A stretch of 64,000 bases of DNA from Magnolia sinica (GCF_029962835.1 NC_080577.1:31416501-31480500); one strand, 5' to 3'; numbered from the stretch's first letter, positions 10,188-22,300 are shown. Notes: generated from the sequence alone by a model not told the origin. Numbers and translations are program-made.

Positions 10188-12817
10188 TAAATTATCATGT
10201 TACATGGTCCAAACCAATGAGATCGAATTATGGCATAAACGACTTGAACATGTAAACTACCGAAATCTATATAGACTGAGTAAAGCCAATCTAATAAGAG
10301 GTCTACCCAAATTGAAGAAAATGGATAAAATTTGTGCCGAATGATAAATCAAAAAATAAACAAGGAGTAGTCACAAGAAAGTGAACTCTTTTGCCACATC
10401 TAAACCCCTTGAACTCCTCTACATGGATCTTGTTAGACCAACTAGAATGGAGAGTCGAGGTGAAAAGAAATACTTTCTGGTAATTGTGGATAATTTTACC
10501 AGATATACATGGGTAGCTTTCATGAGAGAGAAGTCTGAAACTCTCGATGAAGTGAAAAGGATACTTAGTATATCCAAACTGAAAAGGAAACGAATATCTC
10601 TAAAATTCGAAGTGACCATGGATCGGAATTTAGGAATAGCAATTTTAAGAAATTCTGTAGTGATCACGGAATATCGCATGAATTTTCTACACCTAAGACA
10701 CCTCAACAAAATGTGGTTGTTGAAAGGAAAAACCGTGTGCTTCAAGAAATGGCTAATGTAATGTTGGATAGCATGAAATTACCTAAAAATTTATGGGCTG
10801 AACCTGTAAACACTGCATGCTATATAAGACACCGTGTTTATATCAGAAAATCAAAAAATAAAATAACTTATGAACTGTGGTTTAACCAGAAGCCCACAAT
10901 TAAATACTTTCAAGTTTTTGGCAGTAAGTATTATATTTTATGTGATCGCAAAAATTTAGGAAAGTTCGACACTAAAAGTGACGAAGGGATTTTCCTAGGG
11001 TATGCTCTAAATAATAGATCATATCAAGTTCTCAATAAGAGAACAGATGTTATTCAGGAGTCCATAAATGTGGTTATTGATGATCACTTAAATACACCAA
11101 CCCCAAGTTTAGAAGATGATGAAGTCAATATAATTGACAAACCTGCCTCCTCATCTAGTCAAATCATCACTAAACTTAGATCAGTTAAAGATCACCTACT
11201 GATCAAATACTAAGTAACCCTCTCATTGGTCCGCGTCACAAAAATAATTGGAAAATATATGTAATTATGTGTGTTTTACTTCCCAAATTGAGCCGACCAA
11301 TGTAAAAGAGGAGCTTGTTGATGAAAACTGGATAGTAGCCATGCAAGATGAACTGAATCAATTCATTAGAAATGATGTGTGGTATTTGGTTCCTAGATCA
11401 GCTGATAAACATATCATTGGAACCAAGTGGATCATTAAAAATAAAACTGATGAGTTAGGGAATATAATAAGAAACAAGGTAAGATTGGTTGTACAAGGGT
11501 ACACATAGATAGAAGGGATCGATTATGGTGAAACCTTTACCCCAGTAGCTCGTCTTGAATCCATCAGATTATTCATCTCCATTGCATATTTCAAAAAGTT
11601 TAAAATTTATTAAATGGATGTCAAGAGTGCTTTTTTTAAATGATGATTTACATGAAAATGTTTATGTAGAATAACCAAAGGGTTTTGAAGACCCTAAACA
11701 CACTGATCATGTGTATCGCCTGAAAAAGACACCCTATGGTTTAAAACAAGCTTCCAAGGTATGGTACGAGAAACTGACTAAGTTTTTACTAAGTCATAAC
11801 TTCATTATGGTGAGTGTTGATAAAACTTTGTTTGTTAAGAAAAATAATGAACACATACTTATAGTGCAGATATATGTTGATGACATTATCTATGGATCTA
11901 CTTGTTCTAACCTATCTACTGAGTTTGCAGAGTTGATGAAGTCCAAGTTCGAAATGAGCATGGTTGGAGAACTGAATTACTTCTTAGGTCTACAAGTGAA
12001 ACAACTTAAAGACGGTATTTTCATTTCTCAAACCAAGTATGCTCTAAACTTGGTTAAGAAGTTTGGATTTGAGAGTGGTAAGAACTTTGATACTCCTATG
12101 AGTACAACTCTTAAGCTTTCTAAAGATGCATAAGGTAAGAGCATAGATCCTCTGTTGTATCGCAGTATGATTGGTAGTCTGTTATATTTAACTGTGAGTC
12201 GACCAGATATTGCATTTAGCGTAGGTATCTGTGCAAGATATCAATCAGATCATAAGGAATCACACCTGATTGCTGTCAAGATGATTATTAGGTATATTGC
12301 AAGTACAGTTAATTTAGGTCTATGGTATCCACATGATACTAATGTTCAATTAGCTGGATACTCGGATGCTGACTGGGCTGGGAATATAGATGATAGAAAA
12401 TCCACTAGCGGTGGTTGCTTTTATGTTGAGAATTATTTGATTTCCTGGCATAGTAAGAAACAGAGTTTCGTATCTCTATCCACAGCTGAGGCTGAATATA
12501 TTGCAACTAGAAATGCCTGTACTCAGCTTGTGTGGATGAAAAGAATGATAAACGATTACAGCATTGTGTAAGACACAATAATTCTATATTGCGATAACTC
12601 TAGTGTAATAAATATCTTTAAGAATCCCATCCAGCATTCCCGTACCAAACATATTGACATTCGATATCACTATATTTAAAAATTAGTGGAAGAAAAAGTT
12701 ATTTCATTAGACTATGTGCAGACTGAAAATTAACTTGCTGACATATTCACTAAACCACTTGACAGAAACATGTTTTCTAAATTAAAAATGGATATTGGTA
12801 TGTGTAATTCTATTTGA
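10188..12817 (+). pseudogene. Sirevirus A pol (integrase, reverse transcriptase, RNase H)
   Basis: This is the polyprotein that copies and inserts the element. It starts within the GAG-pre-integrase region (LWHKRLEHVNYRNLYRL, 10220-10280). The integrase core follows with the DLVRPTRMESRG block (10430-10465). A frameshift near 10600 and further stops interrupt it; VERKNRVLQEMANVML reopens the frame at about 10716. Reverse transcriptase covers about 11290-12130, with DVKSAF at about 11614 and catalytic YVDDII at about 11873-11890. RNase H covers about 12340-12815, with DADWAG and the STAEAEY block. Stops at about 11506, 11612 and 12131, and a frameshift near 11635, show decay. The protease and the start of this region were lost next to the chromovirus insertion. 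Confidence 0.93.
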
Positions 12818-13127
12818 CATTTTCATGATTACATGCTTGTATTTTTGTGTATTTTATTTTTATTTTAAAATGTATTAATTTTTTGTGCTCTCACGATCAG
12901 TCAAGAACATACTTAACTAGTTGTGGCACGACCAGTTGAGCATGTACTCAACCAGTCGTGGTGCGCGGTCCTACACCCCTTTTTAAGGTGAAAAGTCACT
13001 TTTTCTCCAAAATCTCATCTTCCTCTCTCAGCTCTTCTTTAACCCGTCGAACCCACCTTTGATTACTACTTGGTATGTGCATCATTTTTATTTTCCTTTT
13101 GGATTTGGGTTCTTTGATTGTCATTTA
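12818..13127 (+). promoter_or_regulatory. Palindrome cluster and splice-donor-like site upstream of Sirevirus A extra ORF
   Basis: After pol there is no coding frame. From about 12890 to 12965 the sequence repeats the CGAC..GTCG type of motif found in the LTR U3 (CACGACCAGTTGAG, CAACCAGTCGTGG). A pyrimidine-rich leader follows, then a splice-donor-like G|GTATGTGCAT at 13073. The equivalent place in Sirevirus B (19091-19290) has both features, including G|GTTAGTGCAT. I infer an internal promoter and a leader intron for the extra ORF at 35521. The motifs are seen; the function is inferred. Confidence 0.5.
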
Positions 13128-13440
13128 CACTACCACAAAAATGGGTAAAGGCTACGGATAAAATCCGCAGCCTTAGACCTATGGCTATGGTTCTAGTCCG
13201 TAGCACGACCGTAGTCGTAGGTGCCGTAACAATAGGTCTGGAACCTATAGCTACGGATTTAATCCGTAGCTATAGGTTACAACAGCTACGGATATAATCC
13301 GTAGCAATTATATCTGTAGCGATAAGTATAAACAGTTACGGATATTATTTGTAGCTAAAAGTCCGTAGCAGTATGCCAAATTTAATAATGGCTACAGTTG
13401 TCGGACTACCGGGTACGGTCAATATCCGTAGCTATTTCGT
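13128..13440. repeat. CACTA left terminus with subterminal GCTACGGAT repeats
   Basis: After the CACTA end, motifs GCTACGGAT and their inverted partner ATCCGTAGC recur at least eight times, often as palindromes such as GCTACGGATATAATCCGTAGC shortened by one arm. Subterminal repeats of this kind bind the second transposon protein (TNPA type) in known CACTA elements. Confidence 0.88.
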
Positions 13441-13479
13441 ACATTAAAAAAAATATATAATCATTTGTTCATTCAATTA

Positions 13480-13630
13480 CCACCTGCATAATCATTCATT
13501 CATTCCATTACAATCAATTACAATCATTCATTCATTTAATTACAATCAATTACAATCCTTCATTCAATCAATTACAATTACAATCAATTACAATCCTTCA
13601 TTCAATCAATTACAATTACAATTACAATAA
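13480..13630. repeat. Minisatellite of CAATTACAAT-rich units
   Basis: About three to four imperfect units of roughly 40 bases, built from CATTCAATCAATTACAATTA and CAATCCTTC, lie in tandem between the CACTA terminus and the SMC4 fragment. Confidence 0.8.
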
Positions 13631-13639
13631 TGCTGAAAA

Positions 13640-13955
13640 TACAAATCTTTGGCTTCATTAGAGAAATTTGCTTGACTTTACCCTGAAATTTCAATGATAA
13701 AGAATTAAAAGAGAAGATATATTTTGACGGTATGATATTTTTTTCACAAGTAAATATGCCTTTTTCAGCATCACCCACCTGAAGAATCAAAAACCGATTG
13801 TTGTCTAAGTCCACTCCTTTTCCTTTCAATTTCTTAGTGACCTCTGTAAAATTACTTCCATGGTCATTTATGTAGCACTTTGAAGAGTTGTCTCGAAATG
13901 CAACTCTAGTAATGACAAAGTCATTTCCTGTAACAGCTTCGTATATTCCATTATC
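13640..13955 (-). pseudogene. SMC4: Captured fragment of SMC4 (condensin subunit), two exons and an intron
   Basis: SMC4 is the condensin ATPase that compacts chromosomes. On the minus strand, exon A (13955-13779, 59 codons, open) reads through FVITRVAFRDNSSK and LKGKGVDLDNNRFLILQ, which I recognise as the conserved N-terminal ATPase-head region of plant SMC4. A canonical intron (CAG|GTGGGT ... TTTCAG|GG, 13778-13683) separates it from exon B (13682 to about 13645), which begins GKVKQISLMKPK, the next conserved SMC4 block. An acceptor AG also precedes exon A. After KPK the match ends, so this is a partial genomic copy carried inside the CACTA element. The intron shows capture at the DNA level. 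A few substitutions against the usual plant sequence suggest drift. Confidence 0.88.
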
Positions 13956-14109
13956 CTATAAATAGTCATGGTATTCATAAATTAGAATGACCATTGGGGG
14001 AAAGAAAAACAAAGTGAAAGAAGTGCATCATGTATAACCATTTTTTTCCCTTAATGAATTAATAAAAACTCAAAGAGAAATATTGAAATTGACACAAAAG
14101 GAATGGTCT

Positions 14110-14205
14110 CACCATATGGTTTGTAGGGCCAAAATAAGTGTTTAGACGATTTCCGCAAGGAGGACCATCGGTAGCCACAAGTACCCACTTCCCAAGGAAT
14201 GGTCT
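14110..14205 (-). other. Possible captured exon, gene unknown
   Basis: On the minus strand an open stretch includes GKWVLVATDGPPCGNRLNTY and is followed by a good splice donor, CATATG|GTGAGA. It lies between the SMC4 fragment and the telomere-like array. Its flanks carry a direct repeat of about 23 bases (near 14101 and 14196). I do not recognise the protein. It may be another captured gene piece or chance. Confidence 0.35.
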
Positions 14206-14210
14206 CACCA

Positions 14211-15476
14211 TATGGTTTAGGTTATAAGTTTATGTTAATGTTATAGGTTATAGGTTTAGGTTTAGGTTTAGGGATTTGAGAATACATTTATGTTTTAGGT
14301 TTAGGTTTAGGTTTTACGTTTAGGTTAAGGTTACAGGTTTAGGTTTAGGTTTAGGTTTAGGTTATAAGTGTAGGTTATAAGTTTAGGTTTAGGTTAGGTT
14401 ATATGTTAAGGTTTAGGGAATTGAGTTTAGATTATAGGTTATAGGTTTAGGTTATAGGTTATAGGTTATAGGTTAAGGTTTAGGTTATAGGTTAAGGTTT
14501 AGGTTTAGGTTATAGTTTTGGGATTTGAGAATAGGTTTTGGTTAATGTTGGAGGTTATAGGTTTAGGTTATAAGTTTATGTTAATGTTGCAGGTTATAGG
14601 TTTAGGTTTAGGGATTTGAGAATACATTTACGTTTTAGGTTTAGGTTTAGGTTTTAGGTTTAGGTTAAAGTTATAGGTTTAGGTTATAGGTTATAGCTTT
14701 AGGGAATTGAGAATAGGTTAAGGTTTAGGTTTAGGAAATCGGGTTCGGGTTCGAGATCGGGTTTAGGTTTGGGTTTTCAAGGTTAGGTTTAGGTTTAGGT
14801 TAGGGAGTTGAGATTAGGATTAGGTGTAGGTTTAGGTTTAGGGATTTGAGAATACATTTAGGTTTTAGGTTAAAGTTTAGGTTTAGGTTAATGTTAGGTT
14901 ATAGGTTATAAGTTTAGGTTATAGGTTATAGGTTAAGGTTTAAGTTATAGGTTTTGGTTTAGGTTAAGGTTATAGGTTTAGGTTTATGTTAAGGTTTAGG
15001 TTTAGGTTATAGGTTTAGGTTAAGGTTTAGGTTTAGGTTATATGTTATATGTTATACGTTATAACTTTTGGGAATTGAGAATAGGTTAAGGTTTAGGTTT
15101 AGGAAATCGGGTTCGGGTTCGGGATTGAGTTTAAGTTTGGGTTTTCAAGTTTAGGTTTAGGTTTAGGTTAGGGAGTTGAGATTAAGATTAGGTGTAGGTT
15201 TAGGTTTAGGGATTTGAGAATACATTTAGGTTTTAGGTTTAGGTTATAAGTTTAGGTTATAGGTTATAGGTTATATGTTAAGGTTTAGGTTATAGGTTTT
15301 GGTTTAGGTTAAGGTTATAAGTTTAGGTTTAGGTTTAGGTTATAGGTTTATGTTAGGTTTAGCTTTAGGTTATAGGTTATAGCTTTAAGGAATTGAGAAT
15401 TGGTTAAGGTTTAGGTTTAGGAAATCGGGTTCAGGATCGGTTTTCGGGATCGGGTTTTCAAGTTTAGGTTTAGGTT
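14211..15476. repeat. Telomere-like TTTAGG array, left part
   Basis: The sequence is built of GGTTTA/GGTTATA units (plant telomere is TTTAGGG; here the third G is usually missing), interrupted by conserved longer blocks such as GAAATCGGGTTCGGGTTC (near 14737, 15103 and 15421). The blocks return every 250-370 bases, so there is a higher-order repeat. Sirevirus B cuts the array at 15476. No coding potential. Confidence 0.92.
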
Positions 15477-17287
15477 AGAAATGGCCAAGCTATATGTCCT
15501 GTGGGAGGGGGGGGGGGGGTGAATAGGACAATGCCAAATTTAAACAATAACAGCGGAATATAAATGAATAATAGATACCACTATTAATAAATCACTATAT
15601 TGGAATGTAAAGTAATCTGAAAAAGAGAGATTGATATCAATGTTGTTCTAAGGACAACCTTACACCATAAAAACTAAAGGTTTATGGCAGGATAACCTTA
15701 TTTCTAGAACAAATTGAATATCAAAAACTCAAACAGAAAGGAAACAAATGAAATAGCAAGAAATAAATTCTAAACTATTACAACATTCCTCACAATGCTT
15801 GAAATGTAAATATTACAACATTCACATTCACATATACATCCCACAAATCTAAATGATCAAAGATAGAAAATATTAATCACACATCCACAAAACACAAAGA
15901 GTTATAGTGGTTCACCCGTGTGTACACCAACTGTTAAAAAACAGCCACACAGATTGCTACTCCACTCATAATATCCTCACACAGGGGATATTAGTGTTCA
16001 CTATCAAAATAGGTTTTCACAGGTTCACCCAAAACCTTCACAATTGTGTCTTTTTAGAAAAGGGCTTACATAATTCAAAAACCGTCACTTTTGAGTTTTC
16101 TGGCTCTCCTCAGATAACCAACACAATGAGATTTTTCTAGAAGTTCAAAGTCCAATACTCGCTTTAAAATGGTTCTAGGTTCTAATTGATTTTAAATTAA
16201 ACTAGTTGGGCTAGCTATATTTGATTTTGATTCTAAGAAGAAGGAATATCATAATCCTCTTTTCAATTAAGATTGGAATGTAGTAACAAAATCAAATTAA
16301 TAAAGCTAACAAAAGAGAATATAAATTATGCACAAAGTAGCTTAAAATGAACACAAACATATCTTAGAGTGATCCCTTGATTTTACTTGAATTGAGTCAT
16401 CAATCTCTGAAATTTGTGCTCTATTTATAGTTGTAGAAACTCAACTACAACTGGTCCTGAGGATACTATGACTGGTCGTAGGAGAAACAGATTTTTGAAA
16501 TTTTGAGCGCGATCGGATAAAACCGTTCTACTACTGGTCGTAGGGTGTTTACGACTGGTCGTAGCATACCCATGACTGGTCGTAGGACTCAAAGATTGGT
16601 TGCTATAGTTTAAGTTGTAGAACCAGGACTAGTCGTAGGACGAGTTGGCACTATTTACACGATCGGCCGAACAGAGTCCAGGACTAGTCGTGGACGAACA
16701 GAAAATTCTAAAAAATTGCAACCAACTTAGGACTGGTCTTGAAATTTCTTGGACTGGTCGAGGCAGTGCTAGGACTAGTCGAACAAGGTTCAGGACTAGT
16801 TTTAGAATAGTCCAATTCCATGTAAAATGATTTAATTGAATTATGTATTCAAAATAACCTACCCTAAGGACAATCTAAGGTCAATCATACCTTGAAAGTG
16901 AAGTATGAACATCGAGACTTCATATCTTCAGATGATAGATGACCTTTGAAGATTGTGAAGCTTGAGATCTTTGAACTTGATGTAGCACTGAACATGAGAT
17001 CTTCTATAGCTTGAATAACAATTCATCTTGTGTTGTTCACTGACTTGAGTCTTGACTAAGATCACTTTTATTGTTGTAGCTTGTACTTGCATTCTACTGT
17101 AGTAGCTTATACTTGCATTTCTTGAAGTAGTTTGAAGTAGTTCTTCGTTCTTGACTTGAAGTAAAGTGCTTAGAATGGTGATGCAATGTCTTGAACATTT
17201 ATAACAATGAACTACGCAAGACATAGATTGAGGTTTTGGCACCACAAAATTTAATAACTAAAGGAGTATAAAACCATAACACTTACA
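15477..17287 (-). repeat. 3' LTR of Sirevirus B
   Basis: Matches 24223-26126 closely. It lacks about 107 bases that the other copy has at about 24890-24990, just after the motif for the 'gagatttttct' stretch at 16130. Its terminal base pair is changed (AG for TG on the + strand). Confidence 0.95.
16422..16429 (-). promoter_or_regulatory. TATA box of Sirevirus B 3' LTR
   Basis: On the minus strand TATAAATA stands after a block of repeated palindromes (16440-16800) such as ACGACTGGTCGTAG, the same layout as in Sirevirus A. The 5' LTR has the same box at 25273-25280. Confidence 0.7.
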
Positions 17288-17288
17288 A

Positions 17289-17300
17289 TCTCCCCCTTTG
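17289..17300 (-). other. Polypurine tract of Sirevirus B
   Basis: On the minus strand CAAAGGGGGAGA stands next to the 3' LTR start, the usual Sirevirus tract that primes plus-strand synthesis. Confidence 0.9.
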
Positions 17301-17772
17301 TCAAATTTGTGACAAAACACTCAACAATATTATAACCAATATGAATACAAAAAAAATATGCACAGGTTATAAAAGAAAAAAACTAGTTACAGCCTGGTTA
17401 AAGAATCATGCACCAGTTGCCATCACACATCAAGATGAAGTAGGCAAAACACCTCCTTACTTACTCCCCCTGAGTAACACACATATATCCAAAAAAATGC
17501 TACTCTACCACAGTCCATATTCCATCAACATATCAAGTCACATGCAAAACCATATAAATTCTCCCCTTTTGTCACAATATGACAAAGGAAGAAGAAAAAT
17601 GGAAAATGATAATAAACAAGAGTAATCAAGGAGTCAAGATATAAGCAAATTAAAGTCTGCATACCATGAATTATTTTAAAAAAAGTCAGCAAGCTACAGT
17701 CAGCAAACCAAATAAAGTTTACAACCCAACATAAGTAGACTTAAAGTTATTACAGACCAAAGAGTAAATCAC
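17301..17772. other. Spacer between extra ORF and PPT of Sirevirus B
   Basis: AT-rich sequence with short repeats of TTTGTCACAA. No supported gene; this is the 3' untranslated part of the element. Confidence 0.6.
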
Positions 17773-18909
17773 TTAATCAGATTCTGAGGAAGGAGCAGGT
17801 ATGGTAGGATCAAGTTGATGAAGGCCCTTGTTTAATCGCCTAAGATACTTGCGCATATATTTAAATCGTAAATCATGGGCAACATTTATATTCTCTACCT
17901 TCTCCTCAAGTGCACGCAGACACGCATCAAACTCAGATGGTTCATAATCAGGATCATTAGCATAATTAGACTCGATTTCATTAAAAATATCATCTATGTT
18001 TATGTCATTAGGAGGAAGATCATCAGCTTCTTCTTCATTCCCAGCTTCAGCTCCATCACTACTAACATCCACTTGGCCAAGAGCCAATTCCAATTTCATC
18101 TTGTTTATATTTGAGTTGTTAAAAATAAGATGATGGATGAGAGCCTCTCCAACAGGCATAGCAACCAACATATGAGAAGCTAAAATAGTCATAAGATAGG
18201 CAAATAGAATATCACTATAACTTGAATGGAGACGAAACTGAATGATGGAATGACGTATTAAAGATGGAAGACAAAGTTTAGTACTAGAGACGACAGAGTG
18301 CAAAACACGAACCATAAAGGAAGTTAGTTCTATTTTATTACCAAAACGTGAATACAGATTTGAAGTAAAGATTCTGTGGAGGACACTGTATCTGGGTAAC
18401 AAGTACTTTGAGGGGAGCGCATTCCCTTTATGAGTCCATTACACATCCATATTACAAAATGCTCTGATGAGCATTCGTTTTTCTGATTTTGAGGGTTTTT
18501 CAGTTAGAATATGAATAGGAATACCCTCATCATTAACAGGTATTTCCATAAGGCCAGATATTAGATGATGATCTACATCAAAAGGGCCTTCTCTAGCATC
18601 TATTTTAAATGTTAAATTCTTAGCAGAAAAATCAGAGATACATGCGAATATGGACTGAGCAATAGATTGGTATGCAGGCCCACCCGTATGTAAGATGTTA
18701 TCCCATCCTACAGATTGGAGGAGTGGAATGATACTAAAAGGAGCAATGTGGTTAAGATCAACAGCTCTTTCAACAATAACCTTATGCAAACGCAAATCCT
18801 ATACATATGAGGGATCATTTTCGGGTGACCGAATATGGCGCCGAGTTATTGGAGTGGATCTAGAAGAAGATGGACCACGGGCTATTTTCTTTTTCCCTCT
18901 AGCATCCAT
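17773..18909 (-). pseudogene. Extra 3' ORF of Sirevirus B (env-like position)
   Basis: This ORF of about 379 codons, on the same strand as pol, starts at an ATG at 18909 and ends at 17773, with in-frame stops near 18796 and 18436. The N-terminal 35 residues are basic and serine-rich. The central part has IAPFSIIPLLQSVGWDNIL and GGPAYQSIAQSIF, then DVDHHLISGLMEIPVNDEG. The pattern resembles a plant-transposon-associated domain seen downstream of pol in many plant elements (I think PF20167-like). The C-terminal third is acidic, followed by a basic, possibly coiled-coil end. Sireviruses are known for an ORF here, often called env-like; I see no convincing signal peptide or membrane anchor. Function unknown. 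Confidence 0.78.
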
Positions 18910-19300
18910 TGGCAATAAGAAATTCAAAGAACTAAGGAGATGCAAAAGATGAGAAATGGGTTTTCTCAAAATCAGATAGTTGAGAAGAAAACCCTAAATA
19001 ACCCAACAAAGCTTGAAATGAAGCACTCCAATGATGAGATTGAAGCAAATGGACCATGAATCTATAAGCAAGACTGATAAAATGCACTAACCTTGACGAA
19101 TCACACTGTAGGGTTCGACTAGTCATGCCACGGCTTGTTGGAGAGCAAGATAGAAATGAGGAAGATGAAGATTTTCCCCAAATAAAAGAGGACAGCAAGC
19201 TCCATGACCGGTCTTGAGCTGTCCTCAACCGATCGTACCAGGACCGGCCGAGTACACCCATGACTGGTCGAGTATCAATAAAACTATGCATTTTTCATAA
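18910..19300 (-). promoter_or_regulatory. Internal palindrome cluster and putative leader intron of Sirevirus B
   Basis: On the minus strand, palindromes such as GACTGGTCG, GGACCGGCCG and CGATCGGTTG (19290-19190) precede a leader. A splice donor CAAG|GTTAGTGC (19091) and an acceptor CTCCTTAG (18932) would remove 160 bases and place the leader 22 bases before the extra ORF's ATG. The donor is at the same relative place as in Sirevirus A. The reading is that the extra ORF is expressed from its own transcript. Inferred from motifs only. Confidence 0.5.
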
Positions 19301-19373
19301 AAATTTAAAATTTAACAAAATAAATTATCAAATATATATACACTATGATACATATATGCATGAATAATTAATT

Positions 19374-22300
19374 TTAAATGCACATACCAAGATTAAATTT
19401 TAATTTATTAAACCTGCTTTTGTCGAATGGTTTAGTGAAAATGTCGGCAAGTTGAGTCTCGGTCGGAATGTATTCTAAAGAGATTATTTTTTCTTCCACT
19501 AATTCACGAATATAATGATACCTAATATCAATGTACTTGGTACGTGAATGCTGAATGGGATTTTTTGAAATATTTATAGCACTGAAATTATCGCAATATA
19601 TAACCATTGAATCCTGTGTAATTCCATAATCACTTAACATACGTTTCATCCAAACAAGCTGAGTACAAGCATTTCCAACTGTGATGTATTCAGCCTCAGC
19701 CGTAGAGAGTGATATAGAACTTTATTTCTTGCTAAACCAAGAAACTAAATAATTTTTGATATAAAAACAACCACCACTGGTTGATTTAGTATCGTCGATA
19801 TTTCCAGCCCAATCAGCATCAGTGTACCCTACCAACTGAACACTAGTATCATATGGATACCAGAGACCCAAATTAACTGAACTTACGATATATCACATAA
19901 TCCGCTTAACAACAGTTAATTGAGACTCTTTAGGATTAGACTAATATCTAGCGCAAATTCCAACACTTAAAGCAATATTTGGTCTACTAGCAGTTAAATA
20001 AAGTAAACTGCCAATCATACTACGATATAACTTAGGATCAACATTTTTACTTGTAGAATCCTTTGAGAGTCTTAAGGTTGTACTCATAGGAGTATTAAAA
20101 TTTTTACCATTCTCAAATTTGAACTTTTTGATTAAGTTCATAGCATATTTGGTTTGAGAAACAAAAATACCATCAGGTTGTTGTTTTACTTGCAACCCAA
20201 GGAAATAGTTCAATTTTCCAACCATGCTCATTTCGAACTTAGATTTCATTAAATCTGCAAATTCAACAGTCATGTTAGAACAGGTAGATCCATAAATAAT
20301 ATCATCAACGTAGATTTGAACCATTAAGATATCATCGTTATGTTTCTTAACAAACAAAGTTTTATTAATACTTCCCATTTGAAAGTTGACTTAGTAAAAA
20401 CTTAGTCAACTTTTCATACCATGCCCTGGGAGCTTGTTTTAAACCATAGAGAGCTTTTTTTAGGCGATAGACATGATCAACACTTTAGGGTCTTCAAAAC
20501 CCGTTGGTTGTTCAACATACACTTCTTCATGCAGATCGCCATTTAAGAAGGCACTCTTTACATCCATTTGATAAATTTTAAATTTTCTAAAATAAGCAAT
20601 GGATATGAATAGTCTGATTGATTCAAGACGAGCTACTGGGGCAAAGGTTTCATTATAATCAATTCCTTCAATTTGAGTGTACCCTTGTATAACCAGTCTA
20701 GCCTTGTTTCGAATTATATTACCAAGTTCATCAGACTTATTTTTGAAAATCCACTTAGTACCAATAATATGTTTATCTTTAAGTCTAGGAACAAGGTACC
20801 AAACATCATTTCTCACAAATTAGTTAAGCTCTTCTTGCATCGCAACTTTCCAGTTTTCGTCAGTAAGAGCTTCTTTTACGTTAGCCGGTTCTATCTGGGA
20901 TGTGAAACATACATAATTACATATGTCTTCAAGTTGTCTACGAGTGCGCACACTAGTGAGAGGGTTTCCAAGAATCTGAGTGGTTGGATGATCTTTAACA
21001 GCCCTCAATTCAGAATCAGTTTGATTTGATGAAGTATCTGGTTTGTCAATTAAAAGAACTTCATCATTATCTGAACTTAGGGCAGTTGTATTCAAGTGAT
21101 CGTCTATAACCACATTTATAGATTCTTGAATAACACCGGTCCTTTTGTTCAGTACTTGATATGCGCGACTATTTAAAGAATATCCTAAAAAGATCCCTTC
21201 ATCACTTTTAGTATCAAACTTTCTTAGATTTTCACGATCACGTAGAATATAGTACTTGCTACCAAAAACTCGAAAGTATTTGACAATTGGCTTCTTATCG
21301 AACCATATTTTATAAGTCATTTTATTATTAGATTTACTCGTATAAACCCAGTTAATTATATAATAGGCAGTATTAGCAGCTTCGGCCCAAAGATTTTTAG
21401 ATAGCTTCATACTATTCAACATTACATTAGCCATTTCTTGAAGCACTCTATTTTTCTTTTCTACAATTCTATTTTATTGAGGAGTTTTGAGCACAGAGAA
21501 TTCATGCGATATTCCTTGATCGGTACAGAATTTCTCAAAACTGCTATTTTTAAATTCAGATCCATGATCACTACGGATCTTACAGACTTAAGAACATTTT
21601 TCCATTTGAATCCGTTTGAGAACTCTTTTTATTTCATCAAGGGTTTCTGACTTATCTTTTAAGAAAGCTACCCAAGTGAATCTGGTAAAATCGTCCACTG
21701 TTACCAAAATATATTTTTTGCCACCTCGACTTTCCATCCTGGTAGGTCCTATAAGATCTATATGAAGAAGCTCGAGTGGTCTTGATGTGGCATTGGAGTT
21801 CACCTTCTTGTGGGAGCTCCTTGACTGCTTACCTATTTGGCATTCGCCCCATATTTTGTCTATCTGTTGTAATTTAGGTAGACTTCTTATTAGTTCTCTT
21901 TTGCTCAGTCTATATAAATTACGGTAGTGTACATGTCCAAGACGTTTATGCCATAAATCAGTCTCATCGGTATGGACCATGTAACATGTTTGACTAGATG
22001 AACTGGATTCACTAATAATATAGCAGTTTTCAGAAGTTCTGCGACCAGTTAATATTACTGAACCCTTATTATTTAGAATTTCACAACCTTGGTTAGAAAA
22101 TATTACACTATGATTGTTATCGCATATTTGAGATATGCTTAATAAATTATGTTTTAACCCTTCAACGTATAAAACATTTTTAAACAAAGGGAGGTTATAG
22201 AGTTGAACCGTACCTTGGCCAATAATCTTGCAATTGCTGCCATCGCCAAATGTGACTGAACCATCAGTCATGTCTTTGAGATCGGTGAATAAACCTTTAT

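Noticed and set aside
13480..13630. CRISPR-like array
   Set aside because: The short repeats have no unique spacers and this is plant DNA; it is a simple minisatellite.
14211..15476. True chromosome end or telomere
   Set aside because: The repeat is mostly TTTAGG and not TTTAGGG, is degenerate, and is bounded on both sides by CACTA sequence and captured exons.
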